Below, one piece after another: positions 1 through 7,292 of a DNA stretch of 24,845 bases (position 1 is its first letter; each line of letters starts with the position of its first letter). The notes below the pieces were generated by a model. That model searched no databases. It was not told the DNA's origin and was given only the letters and a program-made list of their open reading frames with translations. The stretch lies in IMG/VR virus record IMGVR_UViG_3300011261_000088, positions 1 to 24,845 of that record; one strand, 5' to 3'. The position numbers and the translations under genes are program-made. Origin of the DNA: a virus.

Positions 1-658
1 CCCCTCTAAACAAAGTATTCAAGTAGTCCTCACTAAAGGGAGACTGAGTGTAGCTTTGGTTAGTAGCGTTTAAAGCCTGCATTATAGTGGGGTTTCCACC
101 AGTATTAAATGCTTGGCCGAACAGTTGGTTTTGAAGCATCTGTGCTTGAGGGCTTAACTGATTCATACCTTGAACCGCACCTACACCCAGGTTTAAGTAA
201 GGATTACTAGCACCACCGCCTGGATTAGTTAATAACTGATTTTGCGTAGCCGTTGCGTCTGCAACCTGACCAGGCAAAGAACCAGCATTAGGTACAGTCT
301 GCGGTGGTGGCGGTGGCGGAATTGGTGGCGTAGCAGGGCCTCCAGTTGGTACTGGGTGAGGCGCTCTATTATAATCTGGTTTTACTGCAACAGGCTGAGG
401 CGGTGTCACTGGTGCGGATACAGGTGCTACATTAGTGGTTGCCATTGCGGGTGCAGGAGCAGCTACTGGTAACGGAGCTGGCGTCTGAGATACTACCGGA
501 GTCGGTCCTGGCGGAGCGGGTATAGGTGTTGTGGCAGCATTTAAAGTTGCTCCATCCGTAGCAGGGCCAGGTACTTGAGGGGTTATATTAGGAAAACCTC
601 CGACACCAGCTGTTATTTTTGGAAAATCTCCAAAAGATCTTGAAAAAGGTTGATACAT
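1..658 (-). CDS. Partial proline/alanine-rich virion-type protein (C-terminus off the left edge)
   Basis: An open frame runs from the ATG at 658 to the left edge, giving 219 visible codons and no stop. The start has a GGGAG Shine-Dalgarno (SD) sequence 7-8 nt upstream and lies 3 nt after the stop of the preceding gene. The first 120 residues are low in complexity and rich in Pro, Ala, Thr and Val, including a run of six prolines near residues 113-118. After that come Gln/Asn-rich segments and a more ordinary sequence ending in Tyr-Leu-Asn-Thr-Leu-Phe-Arg-Gly at the edge. As the last gene of the structural operon it is probably a virion or tail-associated protein with a flexible N-terminal linker. 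The family is not recognised. Confidence 0.8.
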   Translation of the reverse strand, partial: MYQPFSRSFGDFPKITAGVGGFPNITPQVPGPATDGATLNAATTPIPAPPGPTPVVSQTPAPLPVAAPAPAMATTNVAPVSAPVTPPQPVAVKPDYNRAPHPVPTGGPATPPIPPPPPPQTVPNAGSLPGQVADATATQNQLLTNPGGGASNPYLNLGVGAVQGMNQLSPQAQMLQNQLFGQAFNTGGNPTIMQALNATNQSYTQSPFSEDYLNTLFRG

Positions 659-661
659 AAA

Positions 662-1285
662 TTAACTCCCAAATCCACCGAACAAGCTCAGTCCCTGCAG
701 ATTTCCTAATTGGTCGAGAGGAACCCCTAATTGAGGACTGTTAATTAGAGCTGAGTCTGATATACCACCTCTAACTACATTACTTGTTCCAGGAATAGAC
801 CCGCCTCCAGTAGTATCAGCTACTATTACCTGACCGTCAGGCCCTACAATTTCTGCTACTTCAGGATTGTTTACCCGAGCTGGCGTACCTGTAACACCAG
901 AGCCCACTGCAGGTGTTATACCATACCCCATACCCTGAACAGGAGCTATACCTGGGGGCAGGTTATTATTGGTATTTGGCGAAGTTGGAGCTGCAACAGC
1001 CATATCAAAGTTGCTAAATATAGGGGAACTATAATTGGGTTGTTGCGGAGTATTAACTCCACCTGTAGCATAGTTCAACATCAGTTGCTGTGCTTGTCTC
1101 TGAATATCATTTACAGGAGCAATGCTGCTTTGGTCAGGAGGTAAGTCTCTTTGTCCAGCATTAAATTCAAGGGAAGCCCCACGAGCTGCCTCTTGTAAAT
1201 AAGGTTTTAAAAATTCAGGCGGTTCTGTTTTCGTAGTGGTATCTCCACCACCGCCCATTGCGATACTAGCTGTAATAAGTTTCAT
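662..1285 (-). CDS. Putative virion structural protein, 207 aa
   Basis: The ATG at 1285 is preceded by a strong GGGAGGA SD sequence. The N-terminus is short and hydrophobic, followed by a Gly4 run and then Pro-Pro-Glu-Phe-Leu-Lys-Pro-Tyr-Leu at about residues 22-30. A segment of the type 'PPxfLkPyL.ea' after a glycine-rich start is common in small structural proteins near the tail end of phage late operons. The rest is rich in Pro, Gly, Asn and Thr with little predicted order, like the next gene downstream. The two genes are separated by only 3 nt. A structural or DNA-ejection role is inferred from context; the exact function is unknown. Confidence 0.75.
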   Translation of the reverse strand: MKLITASIAMGGGGDTTTKTEPPEFLKPYLQEAARGASLEFNAGQRDLPPDQSSIAPVNDIQRQAQQLMLNYATGGVNTPQQPNYSSPIFSNFDMAVAAPTSPNTNNNLPPGIAPVQGMGYGITPAVGSGVTGTPARVNNPEVAEIVGPDGQVIVADTTGGGSIPGTSNVVRGGISDSALINSPQLGVPLDQLGNLQGLSLFGGFGS

Positions 1286-1337
1286 AAATCCTCCCAGGTA
1301 TATTCACAGTATATACTCATACCATTCAGATAGCAAT

Positions 1338-1502
1338 CTAAGGGTGTAGTGCTTCTAGAGCTGCAATCCTGTCAACTAGAGCTTGAAGAGTTCTTGATAC
1401 CTTAAGGTGCTCCTCATAAATGTAATTCTTAAGGTAAGAAACTTCATCTGTGTCAGGAGGGGGTACTGGTAAATATATATCAATTTCACTGCCCAAAGCC
1501 AT
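1338..1502 (-). CDS. Small conserved-type phage protein, 54 aa, overlapping the stabilisation-type gene
   Basis: ATG at 1502 with an AGGAGAG SD sequence 4-5 nt upstream; stop TAG at 1338-1340. The frame overlaps the last 17 nt of the 528-aa gene (+1 frame), matching the tight packing of the rest of the operon. The protein starts Met-Ala-Leu-Gly-Ser and has a Leu-Pro-Val-Pro-Pro-Pro turn at residues 11-16. The remainder is a predicted amphipathic helix (about residues 20-52) with heptad-like Leu/Val/Ile spacing, ending Leu-His-Pro. A short proline-turn plus helix next to tail genes is typical of small phage virion accessory proteins. It fills an otherwise empty 200-nt gap. Function unknown. 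Confidence 0.72.
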   Translation of the reverse strand: MALGSEIDIYLPVPPPDTDEVSYLKNYIYEEHLKVSRTLQALVDRIAALEALHP

Positions 1503-3072
1503 ATTGCTCTCCTTCCTGTGCGAACCTGAATTCTATTTTATTTAAAGAGAAATTAGGGCTACTCGTTTTAATCCTAATAGCAGCAAACACCGTGCTAAAC
1601 ATTACATCTATTTTACGAGTAAGTAAAGGATTAACCTCAACGTAGTCTTCCCAAACTATTTCCTGAGACAGGGTTTCTTGTCCACCCATTTGAACTTCGA
1701 ATATGTCATTTAGACTACCGTAGAACCAAATCTCACCTACGATTTTAACCTGTTTAAAGTCGGGGACTATTACCCCATCTCTTGTAAGTGGGCCCAATGG
1801 GAGTGCTAGTCTCTCTAATAGTATTTCCTGAGAGATGCCGAAGTCAGTTCCGTCAGGTGACTCTCCTATTAAAGGGTCGTTCCCTGTTCCGATAAGAGTG
1901 AGCTGTGCTTCTAAGTCCCTGAAATAGTTATCGGTAAAGTTACCTCCCTGAGTAAAATTCCCAGTAACGTTATCAAATGTTCGAGGGGGATATACTGCTC
2001 TCTCTGCATATACCCCAGATGTGATAGATTTTGTAAATACTTTACGTCCCCAGGTATTCTTCTTCCAATTCCAGATTAAAGCTTCGTTAGGAATAGAGTT
2101 CCCTATTGTGGGATAGAATACCCAAATCTGAGACTTAACTATATTAGCGACAACAAACGTATTTTTGAAATTCTCCTTATCCATAGTCTCGAAGAAGTAA
2201 TCTTTTATAATATCTGAACCTATAGCCTCAGACTTAAATCCATCATGTATACGAAAATCTTCTTCTGTAATTACAAAGTGTTTGTTATCAAACTCCACTA
2301 CGCAGTTAGGTGCGAGAACTCCAAAGGCAGAGAATCTTTTCTTGAAGTTAAATACGTAACTACCTCCAGTAAATTCTACAGCATATACGGAATCTCCTTT
2401 ATAAACATAAAGAACTTCTCCTAACACAAGAGCATCTCGTATCCCTAATCTAGATGGAAGTATATTGTCGCCTGCTTTATTCGTAGTAAGTCCGTAGTTC
2501 CACGAGGAAGGGACTGAGCCAGGGTCTGCTGGAGTTGACCATATTAAACGATGGGGGTTAAACGTGACCCCTGCATCCTCGGAGGTTCCTAATCCAAAGA
2601 GAAAATTCTTATAGGCAACAATACGCTGAAATTGTGTGTTAGGCTGTAGGTTAGGGAGGTCGGCTAATATCCCAGTACCATTAATATATTGAATCTTATC
2701 CTGAGAATTGTTAAAACAACTTAACCCATTCAAGTCTGCCATACTCCACGGGGAAGTAATAGCATCCGCATTATAGTCTCCCGATAACCGAGTTACATCT
2801 GTCTCTATTAAACCATCGAAGAACTGAACCTTCGCATCACCAGCCACTACAATTAAAGAATCTGAAGAGCTGATAGGTTGGTAAAAAATCGAGTGAGGAG
2901 TGTTAGTGGGTATTAAACCTAAATCTGCAAACCCTACGGTAGATTCAAGCCCCTTACTGCCTACAACGAAATTATAACCTCCTGTAAGTGCTCCCGCTGG
3001 TAAATCCTCAGCGGGTAAATCAGGCACAAAGCCTGCGCTAGTCCTGAAATTATGAACATTAATAAGTTCCAT
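1486..3072 (-). CDS. Phage stabilisation/tail-hub-type structural protein, 528 aa
   Basis: The N-terminus has the pattern Phe-Val-Pro-Asp-Leu-Pro-x3-Leu-Pro-x-Gly-Ala followed by Gly-x-Asn and Gly-x-Lys-Gly-Leu-Glu (residues 15-43). This pattern is typical of large beta-rich phage proteins annotated as packaged-DNA stabilisation or tail proteins (P22 gp10-like). The rest is beta-strand-rich with repeated Trp/Tyr/Gly motifs, compatible with a propeller-like fold, for example a 'W.FYPT....NEALIWNWKKNTWG' style segment near residues 316-345. It follows the 133-aa gene with 1 nt between stop and start. In short-tailed phages such proteins sit at the head-tail junction or tail knob. Structural assignment is good; the exact position in the virion is inferred. 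Confidence 0.7.
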   Translation of the reverse strand: MELINVHNFRTSAGFVPDLPAEDLPAGALTGGYNFVVGSKGLESTVGFADLGLIPTNTPHSIFYQPISSSDSLIVVAGDAKVQFFDGLIETDVTRLSGDYNADAITSPWSMADLNGLSCFNNSQDKIQYINGTGILADLPNLQPNTQFQRIVAYKNFLFGLGTSEDAGVTFNPHRLIWSTPADPGSVPSSWNYGLTTNKAGDNILPSRLGIRDALVLGEVLYVYKGDSVYAVEFTGGSYVFNFKKRFSAFGVLAPNCVVEFDNKHFVITEEDFRIHDGFKSEAIGSDIIKDYFFETMDKENFKNTFVVANIVKSQIWVFYPTIGNSIPNEALIWNWKKNTWGRKVFTKSITSGVYAERAVYPPRTFDNVTGNFTQGGNFTDNYFRDLEAQLTLIGTGNDPLIGESPDGTDFGISQEILLERLALPLGPLTRDGVIVPDFKQVKIVGEIWFYGSLNDIFEVQMGGQETLSQEIVWEDYVEVNPLLTRKIDVMFSTVFAAIRIKTSSPNFSLNKIEFRFAQEGEQYGFGQ

Positions 3073-3073
3073 A

Positions 3074-3475
3074 TCATAGACTCAACTTATAATAGTAAGC
3101 TCTCCACGGACCTCCAGATCCTACTTGCTCAATCCTTTCAAATAGGGAACCCGCAGGAATGGAAGCTAGTGCTAACTCAGAGGTCGCGTAGGTGGCAGTC
3201 TGTTTAACTGTACCAAATACAGCCCTAACTGCAGAGGGTAAAACAAATTTAGTATCCGCTGCTCCTGTGATTACAGTAGTGTTACTATAATTACTTACAT
3301 TACCCAGCCCGACAGTCACTTTGCTTATCGCAAGAAAATCTGTATTAAGGTTTTTTAAGACCAGTTTTATATTTCTAAGATGGTCATCAGTAGTGGATAA
3401 ACCATCAGAAACTAAAGGCCAGTCAGCGTTCAAGTCTGCAGGTGTGCCCGCAGGAGCTATTGTTTCTAAGCCCAT
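3074..3475 (-). CDS. Small tail-fibre-type protein, 133 aa
   Basis: The N-terminal half contains 'W(P)LVSDGLSTTDDHLRNIK' (residues 19-36). The Gly-x3-Asp-Asp-His-Ile/Leu-Arg-x2-Lys element is a recurring module in phage tail-fibre proteins, where it precedes a helix leading to the trimeric shaft. Here the protein ends after about 100 further residues in a beta-rich stretch, so it is a short fibre or fibre-adaptor rather than a full receptor-binding fibre. The start codon shares one base with the stop of the adaptor gene (TAATG), with a GGGAGA SD sequence 8 nt upstream, which indicates coupled translation. Fibre family likely; specific role inferred. Confidence 0.65.
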   Translation of the reverse strand: MGLETIAPAGTPADLNADWPLVSDGLSTTDDHLRNIKLVLKNLNTDFLAISKVTVGLGNVSNYSNTTVITGAADTKFVLPSAVRAVFGTVKQTATYATSELALASIPAGSLFERIEQVGSGGPWRAYYYKLSL

Positions 3476-4080
3476 TATAATTCTCCCATGCTAAATTCAA
3501 AGTTTACCATATCCATCTCTTCTGACTTAGCCATAAGAGATTGCTTAGCAGATAATGCTCGAGCTTCAAAACTACTCCAATTCTTATCCCTAGCTGATTG
3601 AGCCATAATAGAAACTGTACTCCAAATCAACCAAGCAGACCCATCCTCTAACCAAGGATTAGAAATATTAGTAAGTAAATCCGTTCCGACATAGTTGAAA
3701 GTTCTCAACAGATAGTTTTTATCTGGAGTAGGAAACAACCTAAAGTACTGACCCATCCTCGCGTAATGTGTGGGGACTCCAGAACTTCTATCAGCCCACT
3801 GGTCGGGAGTAGTCTTCCTAAGCATACGGAAGCAGCCGTCAACCTCTACCCACAAAGCACCATTCTCATACTCAGCCAACATTTTAGAAGGCACAGGAAT
3901 ACGAGCTTCCGCTGCTACAGTTTCGTAATACTGATTCTCGCTAAGAAGGAAGTGGGGGTGGAATATATCCTGCTCCAACTCCACCTTCACAGTTTCTACG
4001 GTAGACTCAGCTAAAGTCTTCAGGCCTGCTCGATTGCCCAGCCTAAATAATATCTGACTTACTAACCCATCCCTATCCAT
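3475..4080 (-). CDS. Head-tail adaptor (SU10-adaptor-like), 201 aa
   Basis: Layout matches phage portal-adaptor proteins: a helical N-terminus (Ile-Leu-x-Arg-Leu-Gly), a strand region, then 'YFRLFPTPDKNYLLRTFNY' (about residues 111-129), a Leu-Thr segment, 'NPWLEDGSAWLIW' and a C-terminal helical stretch. The R-L-x-P-x-P-x3-Y-x-L pattern with a downstream N-x-W-L is what I recognise from adaptor proteins that dock on the portal ring of short-tailed phages. It starts inside the previous gene (8-nt overlap ATGGATAG) with a GAGGAAG SD sequence and ends in a TAATG overlap with the next gene. Confidence 0.7.
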   Translation of the reverse strand: MDRDGLVSQILFRLGNRAGLKTLAESTVETVKVELEQDIFHPHFLLSENQYYETVAAEARIPVPSKMLAEYENGALWVEVDGCFRMLRKTTPDQWADRSSGVPTHYARMGQYFRLFPTPDKNYLLRTFNYVGTDLLTNISNPWLEDGSAWLIWSTVSIMAQSARDKNWSSFEARALSAKQSLMAKSEEMDMVNFEFSMGEL

Positions 4081-4489
4081 TATAAACTTCCTCGCCTACC
4101 CCATCAACCAACACAGCAGTTCTCTCAGGCCCAGTCATGCCAATAGCATCAGCCATAGCAGTGAATTTAATTAAAAAAGACTCATCAATTAAATCCACGA
4201 ACCTATTATAATTTATATCGTCCCAGAAAAACTTCACAGTGTCACTACTTGAATTCTGTATAGAAGTCCTATCCTTTTTAAGAAACCTTTGATAAAACTT
4301 AGTAGATTTTATCTTAGGGTTTTCGTATAAGAAAGTACTGTCATCAACCCCTAAATTTAAATTACCACTGTACTCAGCGTAAACGTAACCACCTCTTATT
4401 TTTACCTTAGTAAAATAGAAAGCCTTGTCAGGATAGTCTATTAGGTTAGAGCCTTCAGTTTTTATCAATAAAAATTTAACTTTCTTCAT
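4073..4489 (-). CDS. Hypothetical protein in the tail operon, 138 aa
   Basis: Start ATG at 4489 shares its A with the stop of the upstream gene (TAATG) and the end overlaps the adaptor gene by 8 nt. The protein is Lys/Asp/Tyr-rich with a beta-strand-rich N-terminal half, a Phe-Tyr-Gln-Arg-Phe-Leu-Lys-Lys segment near residue 85 and a helical C-terminus ending Tyr-Asn-Gly. No family is recognised. Its position between fibre-like genes and the adaptor suggests a virion or assembly protein. No signal peptide or membrane segment is visible. Confidence 0.6.
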   Translation of the reverse strand: MKKVKFLLIKTEGSNLIDYPDKAFYFTKVKIRGGYVYAEYSGNLNLGVDDSTFLYENPKIKSTKFYQRFLKKDRTSIQNSSSDTVKFFWDDINYNRFVDLIDESFLIKFTAMADAIGMTGPERTAVLVDGVGEEVYNG

Positions 4490-5334
4490 TATAATAACCC
4501 CAGGTATTCATCTATATGTCTAAAGAAATCAGCTTTATCAAAGTAGCGAGGGCCAAAGTATTGCACCGCCCCTGTATTTATAGACATAACAGCAATATAC
4601 GGCCCCCACATACCAATAGTTGCGATAGTTCCCCCCATCCCGTCTATTGGTATGTATCGGTAGTTATAATTACCAGAATCTGCATTACACGTGTTAATCA
4701 TCACACCAGGAGCAATCGTATTAGTAGGACTAAAAGACGTGTTACTGATAGCATAATTATTATTTGGATCTAGTAAACCGAAGGCTTCATTTTCAGACCC
4801 CGAAGCTGTTTGACCGGCGGGAGCCCACACCACGTCACTGGACACCACACCCGCCGAGGTAATAACGTATTTTCTACCCTTCGATAAACAAGTGAAATCC
4901 CCACTATCCTCTGCTGCGCGTATAGAGGGGATAAAGCTACCGAATGAAGCTGAAAAATTAGTGCTTTGAAAGTTGCCGCGCTGCACTATTGCCCCGTCAG
5001 TTATGGCGATTGTTGCCATGTAGTGAGTGTTAGGGGTGGTGCCTGTGTCGGTAGCAACTACCCAGATTAAACCGTTTATACTGTCAAAGCTTAAAAAGCC
5101 CGACCACCTGTCGGCAGTGGCGTTAATATCAGTGTGAGCAACAGACCACACAGCAGAACCACCCATGTAGTAACGAGCAATACCCAAAATACTGCTTCCG
5201 GGTAATAATATATAATCGCTACTGGCAGGATCTAAGGTTGACATTACCCCGACGTTTGAAGTTTCAACCGCTACAAAAGGCTTTATCGGAGGGGCTATAC
5301 CTCCATTCTTTATAAATGCTTTATCTTTTAACAT
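4489..5334 (-). CDS. Putative beta-propeller-like tail/fibre protein, 281 aa
   Basis: I place the start at 5334 (Met-Leu-Lys-Asp-Lys), not at the in-frame ATG at 5349. The 5334 ATG overlaps the upstream stop as TAATG and has a GGAG SD sequence 9 nt before it, while the earlier ATG has no SD. The protein is strand-rich with repeated Gly/Trp/Asn-containing turns spaced about 45-50 residues apart ('WSGFLSFDS..GLIWVVA', 'KGRKYVITSAG', 'MWGPYIAVMS'), which suggests a WD-like or propeller repeat. It ends in a helical Leu-Gly-Leu-Leu tail. Neighbours are fibre and connector genes. No named family is recognised; a receptor-binding or tail surface role is an inference. Confidence 0.65.
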   Translation of the reverse strand: MLKDKAFIKNGGIAPPIKPFVAVETSNVGVMSTLDPASSDYILLPGSSILGIARYYMGGSAVWSVAHTDINATADRWSGFLSFDSINGLIWVVATDTGTTPNTHYMATIAITDGAIVQRGNFQSTNFSASFGSFIPSIRAAEDSGDFTCLSKGRKYVITSAGVVSSDVVWAPAGQTASGSENEAFGLLDPNNNYAISNTSFSPTNTIAPGVMINTCNADSGNYNYRYIPIDGMGGTIATIGMWGPYIAVMSINTGAVQYFGPRYFDKADFFRHIDEYLGLL

Positions 5335-6287
5335 TAAAGTAATCTCCATCCAATAGTAGAATCTACGTACATAAACTCATAGGTTTCCCATTGTATAGTA
5401 CAAAGGAAATCATCATCAATCCCCATCACCTTACTTGCACCTGAAAGCAGGGTTACGTTATTAACATTCCATGTTCCAAAATAATCTCGAATTGCAAACC
5501 TATACCCAGCTGAAGGTGAAACAGGCATAGTAAGGGAGATAGTTCCTAGCCTAGTGTCAGCGTCTATTCCATCCATAGACAGGATAGCTAACTCAGCGCC
5601 AGAAGAGGTATCCGTTACCAGTCTCCAGTCATATACCTCACCAACCCCTATTGGCCCTTGAAGACCTCTTTCTCCTCTAGTTCCAGATATACCATCTACA
5701 AATTCAAAAACTAAAACATCAGTAGCAAAGGTACCTGTTATAGTATAGGGCAGAGGGGCGGCTTCAGTTAGTTTATAATAAACAATAGTACCTGGAACCT
5801 CCTCAGTTATAATTATAGTTGTCCTAGTAGGAACCTCTACAGCAGTTCCATAAACCACAGACCCCGCGAATCCATAAAATGCCCAAGGAACTTTCCCCGA
5901 TAAACCAGTAGCAAAGTTAGCTCCACCCAAAAGCGCGGGGTCTGTTTTAGCTCCCCCTACTGTAATTAAAGCGGTGTCACTAGAAGATATGAATGGACTG
6001 TTTACCTGTATAACCTCTGCTACAGACAATACCCCAGAAGTAACGTCTACAGTTATCTGACTATCGTCGAGATTGACATACGTGATGGAGAAGATAGCAC
6101 CTCCAGATAAACCAATACCTGTACCTCCCACAGCTAAATCTACGATACTATCAAGTGTGAGTACGTTGCTAGTGATATAAGATATTGTACGAGTTACTTC
6201 CTTTACTTCAGCAGTAACTCTAGCTAGGTTAGAGATTCTACCTACCTCTAGGTCACGCATAACAAGAGAATCAAGAGACTTTGACAT
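5334..6287 (-). CDS. Tail fibre-like protein with a short collagen-like stretch, 317 aa
   Basis: The N-terminus is helical and capsid/tail-anchor-like, followed by beta-rich sequence. Residues 199-214 carry five Gly-x-y triplets (GIS GTR GER GLQ GPI G), a collagen-like trimerisation stub seen in many phage fibres. The last about 100 residues have the pattern 'YRFAIRDYFGTWNVNNVTL' plus 'YVDSTIGWRLL', which matches the small C-terminal domain common at the tips of short fibres. Start ATG at 6287 follows the upstream stop with no gap (TAA ATG) and a GGGAG SD sequence. The fibre call is well supported; the receptor is unknown. Confidence 0.75.
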   Translation of the reverse strand: MSKSLDSLVMRDLEVGRISNLARVTAEVKEVTRTISYITSNVLTLDSIVDLAVGGTGIGLSGGAIFSITYVNLDDSQITVDVTSGVLSVAEVIQVNSPFISSSDTALITVGGAKTDPALLGGANFATGLSGKVPWAFYGFAGSVVYGTAVEVPTRTTIIITEEVPGTIVYYKLTEAAPLPYTITGTFATDVLVFEFVDGISGTRGERGLQGPIGVGEVYDWRLVTDTSSGAELAILSMDGIDADTRLGTISLTMPVSPSAGYRFAIRDYFGTWNVNNVTLLSGASKVMGIDDDFLCTIQWETYEFMYVDSTIGWRLL

Positions 6288-6608
6288 TTAAACTCCCATG
6301 TGGATTGAACCACTAAACCTATAATCTGGAACCTCAGTAACTTCAATATATATATTACCAGAGACATCGACTATATAATCTATGTTAGTTAATCGACTAT
6401 CTGTATCGAAGATTCTTACTGGAACATTACCAGCCATTCCGTGTTCGGAGGCTAGAATTGAGAGTGTGTGGACGCCACTAACGGCAGCTGAGAAGTCAGT
6501 TGAAAGGAAGGTCTTGTTAAAACTTATACCCGCTGTTTCACTTTCCTTCGGGTACAGGGGCTTCTCGTGTAACCACTGACGAGGCCCGTCTATCACTACT
6601 TTTGTCAT
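6288..6608 (-). CDS. Small beta-rich structural protein, 106 aa
   Basis: The start at 6608 (Met-Thr-Lys-Val-Val) is chosen over an upstream in-frame ATG at 6635 because it has an AGGAG SD sequence 7 nt upstream. Even so, the gene overlaps the coiled-coil/membrane gene by 71 nt in another frame. The protein shows alternating strands ('GVHTLSILASEHGM', 'VPVRIFDTDSRL', 'GNIYIEVTEVP'), resembling the small beta-sandwich modules that sit beside fibre genes. It directly abuts the 317-aa fibre gene. It could be a fibre-base, decoration or chaperone protein; none can be chosen from sequence alone. Confidence 0.6.
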   Translation of the reverse strand: MTKVVIDGPRQWLHEKPLYPKESETAGISFNKTFLSTDFSAAVSGVHTLSILASEHGMAGNVPVRIFDTDSRLTNIDYIVDVSGNIYIEVTEVPDYRFSGSIHMGV

Positions 6609-6900
6609 TATCGACTCCTGTGCTTTTGTTAACAAAACCTGTAACCAAAGCAGTTATGAAGGCAGTGAAGACGACAATTAATGTAGTCTTAGCTACTCTT
6701 TTTAACAATTTAACTGGCTCAATAGAGTGCTCTAGGAGTTCTAGCCTAGTCTCCAATTTACTTAAATCACTAGAAAAGCTCATTTGCGTACCTTCTATTC
6801 TAGTAAGTACAGCCAGCCCTTTATTTATACCAGACACTTCCTTGCTAAGACTGATTAACCGTTTGTCAATACTCACTAAAAACTCATTATTATCGGACAT
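6538..6900 (-). CDS. Coiled-coil plus single-membrane-segment protein (XhlA/holin-like), 120 aa
   Basis: Residues 5-66 form a charged amphipathic helix with heptad-like Leu/Ile/Val spacing (for example 'LETRLELLEHSI'). A basic residue pair is followed by one clear hydrophobic segment at about 69-90 ('TTLIVVFTAFITALVTGFV') and a hydrophilic, charged tail of 30 residues. A coiled coil followed by a C-proximal transmembrane segment is the layout of XhlA/haemolysin-type phage proteins that act with holins at the inner membrane. SD AAGGAA lies 5 nt before the ATG. The gene sits away from the lysozyme gene (18 kb), so a holin role is plausible but not proven. Its last 71 nt are shared with the next gene. 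Confidence 0.6.
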   Translation of the reverse strand: MSDNNEFLVSIDKRLISLSKEVSGINKGLAVLTRIEGTQMSFSSDLSKLETRLELLEHSIEPVKLLKRVAKTTLIVVFTAFITALVTGFVNKSTGVDNDKSSDRRASSVVTREAPVPEGK

Positions 6901-6914
6901 CTGAGTTCCTTACT

Positions 6915-6941
6915 ATTGCTATTAAGTTGAACCTTCAACTT
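6915..6941 (-). promoter_or_regulatory. Intergenic hairpin with a recurring CAACTTAATAGCAA motif
   Basis: The 45-nt gap between the 95-aa gene and the holin-like gene holds a perfect 8-bp stem (AAGTTGAA/TTCAACTT, 6924-6931 and 6934-6941) with a 2-nt loop. On the minus strand the flank reads CAACTTAATAGCAA (6916-6929), which recurs at 19612-19651. It could be a protein-binding site or an mRNA processing hairpin. There is no T tract, so it is not an intrinsic terminator. Confidence 0.4.
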
Positions 6942-6945
6942 ACTA

Positions 6946-7233
6946 TTAATCTTCTTCCAACATCTCGCTTATAGCCTTAGACGTCTTTGGAACTATTATG
7001 CTGGATTCATCTAAAACAATCTCAATTCTACTATGTCTCTTATTGGACTCAAGAGACTTAATCTTACCCTTTAAAGTAATCTCACAGGTATCACCCAGTG
7101 AATAGCTCTTTAACTGTTCTGGCCCCACAGGAATATTCACCATAGGATTCACCTTAGCCCTCTTACTATTAGAAGGACTATCAACCATATCACTATCCCA
7201 GTCAGTCTCAGTAGCTTTGTATTTATATTTCAT
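6946..7233 (-). CDS. Hypothetical protein downstream of capsid gene, 95 aa
   Basis: ATG at 7233 with AAGGAA SD sequence 8 nt upstream. The N-terminal 30 residues are polar and probably disordered (Asp/Ser/Asn/Lys). Residues 35-90 look like a small beta barrel ('YSLGDTCEITLKGKIKSLES', 'SRIEIVLDESSI') and the tail is acidic (Leu-Glu-Glu-Asp). Its position after the capsid gene and the strand pattern would fit a capsid accessory or a small OB/SH3-like protein, but no family is recognised. It lies beyond the capsid terminator, so its expression would depend on read-through or another promoter. Confidence 0.65.
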   Translation of the reverse strand: MKYKYKATETDWDSDMVDSPSNSKRAKVNPMVNIPVGPEQLKSYSLGDTCEITLKGKIKSLESNKRHSRIEIVLDESSIIVPKTSKAISEMLEED

Positions 7234-7247
7234 GTTAAAATTTCCTT

Positions 7248-7274
7248 AAAAAAAGGGGCAGCCTACTGCCCCTT
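7248..7274 (-). terminator. Rho-independent terminator after the capsid gene
   Basis: On the minus strand GGGGCAG (7272-7266) pairs with CTGCCCC (7261-7255) over a 4-nt loop and is followed by seven T (7254-7248). It starts 19 nt after the capsid stop codon. The T tract runs almost straight into the ribosome-binding site of the next gene (AAGGAA), so termination and translation of the downstream gene occupy the same 30 nt. It probably isolates high-level capsid transcription, with partial read-through feeding the tail genes. Confidence 0.88.
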
Positions 7275-7292
7275 GTCTAGCTCAAGACTGAC

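Noticed and set aside
242-472. Plus-strand open frame rich in Arg/Cys/Trp
   Set aside because: Shadow of the Pro/Ala-rich minus-strand gene; no SD and an abnormal composition.
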